Origin: Diphasiastrum complanatum
Lineage: Eukaryota > Streptophyta > Lycopodiopsida > Lycopodiales > Lycopodiaceae
Direction: 5' to 3'
DNA length: 64,000 nt
Assembly: GCA_029204225.1 (NCBI GenBank)
Contig: CM055094.1
Coordinates: 14,388,928 to 14,452,927, forward strand
The translations under genes and the position numbers were made by a program. Positions within the stretch are counted from its first letter, which is position 1; every line of letters starts with the position of its first letter. Positions 55,727-64,000 of this stretch are shown piece by piece. A model generated the notes under the pieces. That model saw nothing but the letters and a program-made list of their open reading frames with translations. It did no database searches and was not told where the DNA came from.

Positions 55727-55975
55727 AGTTCTGTGATTGTATAGATTTTTTCACAAAGTCATTGTTGTGCTAATGATACTAGTAACACAATTGATGTAAT
55801 TTGCTATGTAGAACAACTTGAGGCATTGTAGATAGCCATAGTCAATCTGAGAGTTGATTAGTCCAAGTTGACCAGTTAGCAATGTAAATAAAGGAATATG
55901 AATGAGATAAAACAAAAAAAAAGATCATGAACCGTATCAGAAATAAGGTGAAAGTAAGAGAAAGCTAGCTGAATT
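55727..55975 (-). mobile_element. Copia leader fragment, inverted copy of 35975-36240
   Basis: On the minus strand it matches the leader before the gag at 36427, including TCTCTTACTTTCACCTTATT and CATTGCTAACTGGTCAACTT. No gag follows. Confidence 0.75.
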
Positions 55976-56703
55976 GCAAAGGAGCGAATACTCCAATGAT
56001 CGCAGGGACAGTGCTGATGAACAAAAATTGTTCGAGGATTGAGGCAGAGAGAGAATTGATGCAGCTCACACCTTACAAGAAGCTGATAGGATCGCTGATG
56101 TACCTTGCAGACAATACATGCCCTGACATTGCTTATGCAGTGTTCAGGATGAGCCAATTCTGCACGAATCCTGGCTTGACACATTGGAAGATTGCAAAAC
56201 GAATTTTGCAATATCTTCAATTAACAAAGGATTATGGTTTGTGTTATTGTCGTGATGCAAGTTTTCAGATGCTTTCTTACAGTGATGGTAGCTGGGCATC
56301 TCTTAAAGACCTTTATAAAAGTGTCTCAAGAGGATGCACCATTGCATCAGGAGCGGCAATTCTCTGGGTCAGCAAGAAGTAGACCATTGCTGCCTAGTCA
56401 TCCTGCGAAGCCGAGTATGTCGTAGCAACAAAGATGGCAAATGAGATAATTTGGCTCAGACAATTTGTGGACGAATTGGGCGAAATGAACAACGAACCTC
56501 TGATTTTGCAGATGGACAACACATCTGCAATACATCTAATGAAAGACCTTGTGTTTCATTCAAGGACGAAACACATTGCGATCAAGTACCACTTGATCAA
56601 GGACCTGATTGGCAAGAAGATGTTGCAGACCACCTTCATTGGAACGAAAGACATGGTTGCAGACTTTTTCACAAAGGCCCTAGACAAAGGTCTATTTGCT
56701 AGC
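55976..56703 (+). pseudogene. Copia-C RT thumb and RNase H
   Basis: The frame reads LNCKGANTPM, LTPYKKLIGSLMYLADNTCP and FRMSQFCTNPGLTHWKIAKR, then RNase H: MLSYSDGSWASLKDLYKSVS, a TAG at 56380, SSCEAEYVVATKMANEIIW, LILQMDNTSAIHLMKD, and ALDKGLFASF. All three acidic residues are visible. It is better preserved than the copy at 12814-13606. After KGLF it runs directly into LTR interior, so the normal C-terminus and LTR start are deleted. Confidence 0.9.
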
Positions 56704-57008
56704 TTCTAATTTTGAAACTTTGACAAAAGACGACACGACATGACACGACACGACACGAAATCAGTCGTGCCCCATGAACAGCCAACAAGAAAATCAGCCA
56801 AATACCATGACATCATCAGATTTGTTTTAGATTGTGGCTAATCTGCCACTCTTGTAATTCGTGAATTAGTTGGAAGTGTTTAATATTTCTAATCTGTAAG
56901 TTACAAGAATGTGACACGAAATTGTTTGCGAACTATATACTTTCTGATTGATGCACATTACAGCAAGTCTGAAGTCTAATGGTAGTAAGCAAGACAAGAG
57001 TCAAGAAG
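56704..57008 (+). mobile_element. Copia-C LTR fragment
   Basis: It contains GACACGACACGACACGA and TGGCTAATCTGCCACTCTTG as in other copia-C LTRs. It lacks the first 30 bp and breaks at 57009 into the composite element. Confidence 0.75.
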
Positions 57009-57990
57009 GCGAAAGCTCTAATACTTGATATCCTTTCAACCTTTCAGTATCAAAGAATTGATTTCTTGTTGTTGGCATTACTACATCTTAGCGTCATCGA
57101 TACAATCGACAAACTAAGTTTTAAATGGATTCTCAAAGTAAAGCTGGTCTTATTGCAGACAAGCTGAATGGATCCAATTATCATTTGTGGAAACTTAAGA
57201 TGAAAACCTTGTTGATTGCCAACGAGTTATGAGATGTTGTTACAGGTACAGAAGTAAAACCTAAAGATGACAAAGAAGACTCAATAGTGGAAATCGAAGG
57301 ATGGTAAAGCTTACGCACTTATTATCCTCAATATATCAAATACACAGATTGGACACATAGCTGAAGTTAAAACGTCAGATGTTTGGGACATCCTGAACTC
57401 ACTATATGACGTGAGGGACATAACTACTAAGTTACATCTACAAAAAAAATTCTTCACATTCAAGATGTCTATTGGTGATTCACTTCAGAGTCACATTAAC
57501 CAGTTTAAGAATCTCTTGCAACAGATAGCCGTTGTCGGATCAGTCATAGATGATTAAAACTCAAGTATAACATTGCTTTCAAGCTTTCTCTTTACATATG
57601 AGAACTGGATGATGATCATGTCAACACACTCAGATTTAACTCTTACCAGAGTTATCACTATGTTGCTGCAAGAAGACAATAGAAGAAGTCAAGACACTTT
57701 GTCTGCTTCCTCCTCTCAGGCTCTATATGTCAACAAAGGCTCTAAGTGACAGAAGCAAAAAAACCTCAAGAAGGCTGCACCGAATCAAAAATAGACTCAA
57801 AGTCAATTACAATCATCAGATCTATAGTCGAAGAAGAAAATGCTTTGCAGGTATTGCAAGTGCAATAACCATGAGATCAAGGATTGCCGAATTCTCCAAG
57901 CGAAGAATGCAGCCAAGCAACCTGATCAATAAGCAAACACAGTTTCATCATCTCCCCATGTCGAAGTGGAGGAAGGGGCATCGTGACTAC
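57009..57990 (+). pseudogene. Copia-type gag, composite copy C, with leader
   Basis: A short leader (57009-57126) is followed by ATG 57127 and MDSQSKAGLIADKLNGSNYH. A TGA replaces the Trp codon in ELWDVV near 57231. The frameshift at the KEDSIVEIEG segment and the TAG before the zinc knuckle match copies A and B. The knuckle reads CRYCKCNNHEIKDCR-like. Confidence 0.85.
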
Positions 57991-58546
57991 TCATCATTGG
58001 TGACAATTTTGAGAGAGAAAGCAATCATAGGTGAGATCTAGGCATGGTATGCCAATTACAGGTGAAAATTTCTTGTGATCAGGTTCAACTTTTGGAGTTA
58101 GAACCAACCAACATCAAGTGGCATTTTGGGGGAACACTCTCATAGGTATGATCAGTAGTGGCATTGTCGAGTCAAGTGATAGCTACATTAACACACGCAT
58201 CTGTAGCTTGGAAATTTCTCATTCAGAGAGAAATATGGGCTAGCTTGGAGGTACACACATTTTGGTGGTCACAGGTGATGGAAGTGTGAGGTGGTGCCAG
58301 TTGGAAGCCATTGGGCAAGATAGCGAGCTTTGCATTAGATGAACTGTGTGTGGGACATGCAAAAGATGAAGAATGAATCAGTAATCACACTTTGGATACC
58401 CTTCGGAGAGTGGTAAGTGTGATGATTTTGCAATTTTATAATTGGTAAGTCAATTTCAATCAAGTCAAATTAGTTGTGGAGCAGTGTATCAGGTTTGTCA
58501 TTGAGAGATATGTTTCAATAGCCTATTCTGGGTAAGTCAAGTCAAT
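57991..58546 (+). mobile_element. Degenerate internal segment of composite copy C
   Basis: It matches copy A at about 3346-4018 with scattered differences. No open frame and no domain are recognised. Confidence 0.6.
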
Positions 58547-58786
58547 TTGCAGTATCAGTATTGCATCAAGGATGCAGATTCTAGTGATGACAAGGTGCAG
58601 ATCATTTGGTTTGGGCCATGGAAGTTCTCACAGGTCCACTTGGAGGGATATTGGCATGAACAGTCATGTGAGGAACTTGATGGTGGCTTTGAAGTTCACA
58701 TCTCAGTGTATTCTCAAGGAGTGGTTTGGAACCATTCACAAGATCAGCTTAGAGCTAGCTTGAGGGAATACAGGTGGGCACGATAG
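58547..58786 (+). pseudogene. Unrecognised conserved reading frame, copy C
   Basis: The 79-codon frame contains DADSSDDKVQIIWFGPWKF, QVHLEGYWHEQSCEELDGGF and SQGVVWNHSQDQLRASLREY. It is the longer and probably less damaged counterpart of 4019-4275. It is rich in Trp and acidic residues. No family is recognised. Confidence 0.45.
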
Positions 58787-59235
58787 GGTAGATGCTCAGA
58801 TCTTCGAGGTCAAGGATGACATGGGATACTTAATAGGACCTCACTGCAGGATGACATGGGATGATCATCAGGGGGCAACTATCTCATTTTGGACTTAAGT
58901 CATTGTGGACAGGACTTACAAGAGTGAGTCATGATGGAATCAGGATGCTGCAAATGCAAATGGACAATGTTATGAATTTCTTTGTCATAAACCCAATAGA
59001 TACACCACCATATTCAATATTATTTGAAAGACCATGGCTATATTAGGTAGATGCTATTATAAATTGGTCTACCAATCAAATATTTTTTTCAGGCATTCTC
59101 ACAGCCAGTCTAATAGGGGGTCACTTTTTGAGATGGGGAGAGGAGATAGCCAGACTACTGAATCCTGGATCAATTTCATAGAATGCTATGAGATTAAGGA
59201 GGATGAGAAAATTCCGATAACATCTGAGTCAAGGG
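58787..59235 (+). pseudogene. Gypsy-like protease/linker, composite copy C
   Basis: It reads MNFFVINPIDTPPYSILFE then RPWLY, and WINFIECYEIKEDEKIPITS. The match to copy A stops at TCTGAGTCAAGGG where a new LTR begins at 59236. Confidence 0.65.
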
Positions 59236-59700
59236 TGTTGGATTTACTCCTTCTACCCTTCTAATTCCCAATTTTAATATGCCTCCATTCATATGGCATA
59301 TTTTTCTAACGTTGTCACGTAGTCTGCATTTTTTACACGCAAATTCGCATAGACGAAGAAAAGGTGAATGAATCGCGACACTGTGTTTTTACACAGGTCA
59401 TGGTAACAGGTGAAAAGGGGACACTACCTTACTGAATGCCAAAGGTGCCCTAACAAATAAGGCACCCTGTAAATCTTATCCTAAAGCCATTCGTAAGAGT
59501 GACACACTTTTGCGTCATCACCAACGTTCACTTCAGTTTTGGCTGACGTCGCACCCTTTTCACGCTCATTCCATGCAGTTGCGCTAACAGATTGGACATC
59601 GATTTCAGCCACCCACGATCTCCTACAGACAGCACATCCACTCTGTACTTTTGATCTACACACCTGTAATATTATGTATATATATTGGATACCATCTGCG
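59236..59700 (+). mobile_element. LTR or LTR fragment of another copia-type family
   Basis: It starts TGTTGGATTTACTCCTTC, similar only at the tip to LTR-A, and shares the ACACTGTGTTTTTACACAGG style of modules. A TATA-rich TATGTATATATATTGG lies near 59675. It ends by abutting minus-strand gypsy RNase H at about 59700. No partner LTR is seen. Confidence 0.55.
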
Positions 59701-61969
59701 TATTTTATGATGATGAATATTCCAAATAGAAACAATAGTCAAATTGTATATAGGTCTTGCTAAATCCACAAAGAAGATAATAAAAATTCGATAGTAGTTC
59801 GCATGACCCATAAACACATAAACTCCACGAATTGTTGTTGGTGGTGGAAATTTCACAATAAACCTTAATTTTAGAATAATCTGTGGCAATGCCATGTCTC
59901 AATATCACATGCCCAAACACAAGTCCGTGGGAAACCCATATCTGGCATTTTTCTGGATTTAGGAAAATTTGATACTTGTGACATCTTTCAAATACTTTCT
60001 CCAATCGATCCAAGTGGTCTATATCTATGCCATGGACTCCAAGGTCATCCAAGTAAATTTCAAGAAATTTCTGTAGATAATCTTTAAAAGCAAATTGCAT
60101 TACTCTTTGGAACGAACTTGGTGCATTACAGAGTCCAAACAGCATTGCTGTGTAAGCATAGGTGTCCCATTCTGTTGCAAAAGCTATTTTGTGACAATTT
60201 GTAGGTGCAATATCGACCTGGTTGTAACCACTAAATCCATCCAGCAAACTATAAGCTTATGTTCCAGCAAGGCGGTTCAAAGTGCTTTCAGTTCAAGGCC
60301 TTGAGATTCACAAAATTTATCAATTTTCCATTCTTTTTACGAGCAATGACAATCGATGAAACCCATTCTGTATGCTTGATCTCATAAATGAAATCGGCGT
60401 CAAGCAGTGTCTGAAGCTCTTTCTTTATCAGATCCACAACATTAGGATTACAACAATAGAATCTTGTAACCTTTGGAACTGCATCAGATATTAAAGGTAT
60501 GGTGTGTTCAATAACTGACGTCAGAATACCCTTGAGATCTTGATTAGTCCATGCAAAGCAATCTCGATACTTAATAAGTAACGTTCGAAACACTTAAAAC
60601 TGTTCAAGATTAAGTTGTGATCCAACCTGTACAATCTTTTCTGGTTTTTCTGGTTCAACAAAATTCATAGGCTGTCTCCAAGCTGGACCATCGTAAATAT
60701 CTTTTGATTCTGGCACTTGTTCTTCGGGTTCACGATGTGCTTTGGGTAACATGATAACCACATCATCCAGTGTATAGCGTTTAAAATATTTGAGCATATC
60801 ATGTTGGACTGCATCTGCTTGTTCTTTGTTAAAAGGACTTGTCTTGGATCTTCGCTTAGCCTTCTTAGTAGGAATTGATCATGGAGGTGATGACTTCTAA
60901 GAAGATAAACTCTTCTTCGAAGGTGCAGACTTCCTAGATGACGATGTCTTGCTAGACCTCTGACTTGTAGAATCATCCTTGACCTTTTCCTTGCCTTTAT
61001 CCAATAAGGGTGGCACATTCTTTGAATCAATCTTTTGAGGAGGATTTTCCCATTTCAGGATCGTATTAAATGTTGCTTGGCTTGTTTCTTCGTCATTGAC
61101 CCTATGATCATGTCTTCCTTCAATATAACTACTTTTGGCGGTTTTATTGTTGGTTCATCAGAAATATTACGTACTCCAAATCTGGTCGGATCCATATGAT
61201 TTAGAATTTGCTCATCAGTAAGTTCTACATTCTCATCATAATTCAAGGCATGATTCACATGAATGAGTTCATCTTCAATCGAATCTGGTATAGGCTCCAT
61301 TGATATCCAAGCTACATTCAGCACATTCAATGGAAAAGTGATCAGTGTATCCAAGGTTCGATCCAATAATGAAATCTCGTTCAAATCTGACAGATTATCT
61401 TGTTGACACATATATCCTGCTGTACAATCAATCATTGCAAGAGCTTCATTCCAATTGACAGTATCGGTTTGAGAATCATAATGAGCTCCCAAATTTTTTA
61501 CTGGTCGTTCACAAGTTAGATCCATTGTTGATGGATCATCATCCTCTTTTTGAACCACTGGTTTGATAGTCCAAGTTACAGGATCAAACTTGACTGCACG
61601 TTCACGATTTTCAAAAGTGATTTTTTCGGTATCCCAATTACGAATTACTTGCGCAACTCGTAACTATGGGCATCCCAATAGGACTCAGTAGACTTTTGGT
61701 GCTTCTAGTAAGTCCATTACTACAAAAGTAATGATGAATTGTACTCCGGCAATTTTGACAGGTACATCTTTAACCATTCCTAGCAAAGAAACTATCATTT
61801 GATCAGCTAGCTTAATGTTAAAGGTCGTAGGTTTTATCTTTGTAAGGCCCCATTTTGCACATAGCTTTGTAGAAATCAGGTTAACTCCCGAACTGCCATC
61901 TATCACAGCTGCTTCATTAGGAAATTGTCTATGCTGATGCGAAAAAAAAAATACACTCTGAAAATGCAA
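59701..61969 (-). pseudogene. Ty3/gypsy protease and reverse transcriptase
   Basis: In minus-strand order: a protease-like domain (61969-61685: NEAAVIDGSSGVNLISTKLC, LTKIKPTTFNIKLADQMIVS), an acidic linker (61558-61055: IPDSIEDELIHVNHALNYDE), a broken basic linker, then RT. RT reads LIKYRDCFAWTNQDLKG, FIYEIKHTEWVSSIVIARKK, LDGFSGYNQVDIAPTNCHKI, LCNAPSSFQRVMQFAFK and EIYLDDLGVHG. YLDD lies near 60041-60055 and is intact. It ends at the RNase H start (FVDLARPIYNLTIV) near 59705. The protease D-S/T-G is altered to DGSSG. Several frameshifts and stops exist. The 5' end is cut by a copia-C LTR. Confidence 0.9.
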
Positions 61970-63117
61970 ATTCTAGGTAAAACTCTGGTGACAAACTAAT
62001 ATAAGAAAATCTCAAATGATTCGTGAAGAGTTTCGCGAAACTCGAATTATTTCTGTCCGACTTGGATCAATCAGGCTCTGTAACACAATGAAACAAAGGA
62101 AGCGAAGCAAAACCTAAATGAGCTCTGACATTGATTCATGTTGGATGAAAAAAAAATCGCAAAACGACACGAAATGAAACGAAGCGAAAGAGTTCGCGAC
62201 AAGATCAATCAGGCTCTGCAATGAGATGAGACGAGACGAGACGAAACAAGATGAAATGAAACAAAATTTAGATGAGCTCTATAATTGATTTACCCTTATG
62301 GCCAAGTGATCGCGAAGCGAAGTGAGGAAAAACACAAAGTGAAAAGATTCGCGAACAAGATCAGTTCGTCAGGAATTTAGATATGATCACTGGTCATTGC
62401 CGGCTATACCATTCCTACAATCCTTCAGAGAGTAGTCAGACACTACTGATCTACATTAATAAATTAATGTAGCATTCAACAAGATCAAACCAAAGTGTGG
62501 AAGTGAATCAGACACATGAATTGTAACAGACAAATTTACATTTAAGATCATACAATCATACAGATTAATAATGTGCACAATAGCTACAATATCATCTATT
62601 GATTTTTTGATTCTTCAAGCACTGCATGATAGATCCACGTAGTGCGTTGGCGTGAGAGAAATGTAGTTCTCTCACGAATCGCGTCTCGCGTACTAGCGGA
62701 CTTCTGGATCTACAGATTCTCTACAGAATTGTCTCGCACGCAGGCAGACTTGTATTTAGTATTTTTCGTCTTATGACTTCTTGTCTTGCTTAAAAGCATT
62801 ACAACATCATGCATCAAACAGAAAGTAAATAGTTTGCGAACAATTTAGTGTCGCGTTGTGTAACTTACAGATAAGAAAAGATTAAACATCTACAACTAAT
62901 CGTGAATCACAAGAGTGGCAGATTAGCCACGATCTAGAATACTTCTACTGATGTCATAATATCTGATCAAATGTTTGTACTCCTTGGCACTTGACTGATC
63001 TTCTTGGTTGTTCGTGGAGCACGACTAATTTCGTGTTTTGTCGTATCGTGTCGTGTCTTGTCATCTTTTGTCCAAAATTCAAGATTGAAAGCTAGCAAAG
63101 TTTTGGCATTAGAAACA
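61950..63117 (-). mobile_element. Copia-C 3' LTR, nearly complete
   Basis: On the minus strand it starts TGTTTCTAATGCCAAAAC at 63117 and runs about 1.17 kb. It includes ATCGTGGCTAATCTGCCA, the TTCGTTTCGT and TCGTCTCGTC tracts and, near its end, GCATTTTCAGAGTG. Its last bases merge with the gypsy protease sequence, so the exact end is not certain. It is the cleanest copia-C LTR here. Confidence 0.8.
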
Positions 63118-64000
63118 TTTCATTTCTTCGGATCCCTCTCAAAGCATGATAGCTTGATGTCTCCAAGACTACTCCTCTGTTTGTCGAATAGACCTTTGTC
63201 TAACGCCTTTCTGAAAATGTCAACAACCATGTCTTTCATTCCAATAAAGGTGGTATGCAACATCTTTTTGCCAATCAGATACCTCATCAAGTGGTACTTG
63301 ATCGCAATGTATTTTGTCTTTGAGTGAAACATTGGGTCTTTCATCAGATGTGTTGTCCATTTGTAGAATCAAATGTTCATTCCTCGTTTCATCCAATTTG
63401 TCAAGGAACTGTCTGAGCCAAATTATCTCATTGGCCATCTTTGCAACTGCAACGTACTCTGCTTCGCAGGATGACTAAGCTACAATGGTCTACTTCTTGC
63501 TAACCCAGAGAATTGTTGCACCTGACGAGATGGTCCATCCTCTTGAGACACTTTTATAGTCATCCTTGAGAGATGCCCAACTAGCATCACTGTAGGAAGG
63601 CATCTGAAACCCTGCATCATGACAATAACACAAACCATAATCCTTTGTTAATTGAAGATATTGCAATGTGTCGAGCCTGGATTCGTGCCAAATTGGCTCA
63701 TCCTGAACACATCATAAGAAATGTCAAGACGTGTGTTATCTGCAAGGTACATCAGCGATCCTATCAGTTTCCTGTAAGGTGTGAGCTGCATCAATTCTCT
63801 CCCTGCTTCAGTCCTCGAACAATTTTCGTTCGTCAGTATTGTTCTTGTGAGCATTGGAGTATTCACTCCTTTGCAATTCAACATCCCAAAATCCTCCAAG
63901 ATTTTCTAGGTGTATCTAGACTAATAAATGTACAACTTACCTCCCTCTTAGTCCCTTTCAATCTACAAGACAAGGTATACTTGGCTTCTTCCAGATCTAC
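63118..64000 (-). pseudogene. Copia-C RT end and RNase H, running off the window
   Basis: On the minus strand, from the window end: VDLEEAKYTLSCRLKGT, MEDFGMLNCKGVNTPMLTRT, LTPYRKLIGSLMYLADN, then SYSDASWASLKDDYKS, SSCEAEYVAVAKMANEIIW, LILQMDNTS and ALDKGLFDKQ. Frame breaks occur near 63480 and 63350. At the latter a small deletion between two ACATCTG repeats removes the AIHLMK residues present at 56520. The 5' part lies beyond position 64000. Confidence 0.85.

Overview
This is plant nuclear DNA made up mostly of broken retrotransposons. There are no bacterial-type operons or ribosome binding sites. The evidence is the dense Ty1/copia and Ty3/gypsy debris with plant-type primer-binding sites (TGGTATCAGAGC-like), spliced gene structure, an AT-rich background, a cytochrome P450 fragment, and one intact member of the plant-specific ELF4 family. 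The species cannot be named from the sequence. A large repeat-rich genome such as a gymnosperm, fern or other non-model land plant would fit, but this is a guess.

Layout. 0-17.4 kb: nested retroelements. A gypsy 3' end plus LTR (1.15-2.03 kb) carries a copia LTR and gag, followed by a gypsy-like protease stretch (to about 5.1 kb). Much of this composite returns in inverted orientation at 14.08-17.4 kb. Between them lie a minus-strand gypsy element (gag 8.8-10.1 kb, RT 5.2-5.7 kb), a copia element with a complete 728-bp LTR (5.73-8.8 kb), and a longer copia pol (10.4-14.08 kb). 17.4-28 kb: little recognisable coding, with a (GA)n array, a gypsy scrap, very AT-rich DNA, remnants of an unusual host-like gene family (24.0-25.6 kb, minus) and a P450 fragment (27.0 kb). 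28.1-32.4 kb: the ELF4-like gene on the minus strand, with probable 5' UTR introns, an optional 3' coding exon and an evening-element-like site upstream. This is the only gene I judge likely to work.

33.5-52 kb: copia LTRs and fragments, many of them recombined. They include an LTR duplicated around a piece of reverse transcriptase (33.5-35.4 kb), a tandem LTR-leader duplication (42.3-45.1 kb), several copies of one LTR family (called LTR-A here) and a tiny SINE-like insertion with 15-bp direct repeats (41.15 kb). 52.6-55.6 kb: a gypsy integrase fragment and a second decayed multi-exon gene of an uncharacterised family. 56-64 kb: more copia, a third copy of the copia-gag/gypsy-protease composite (57.0-59.2 kb), and a minus-strand gypsy protease-RT (59.7-62 kb) cut by a copia 3' end that runs off the window.

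Family labels used here are local. LTR-A starts TGTTGGATTATTC and ends TTTCTGACA. Copia-B has the 728-bp LTR at 5.73 kb. Copia-C has an LTR starting TGTTTCTAATGCC. LTR-D is the tandem pair at 42-45 kb. No retroelement here has a full set of intact genes, so none could move by itself. The most interesting items are the isolated ELF4-like gene, the repeated chimeric copia/gypsy unit with a shared unknown reading frame, and the two remnants of an uncharacterised gene family.
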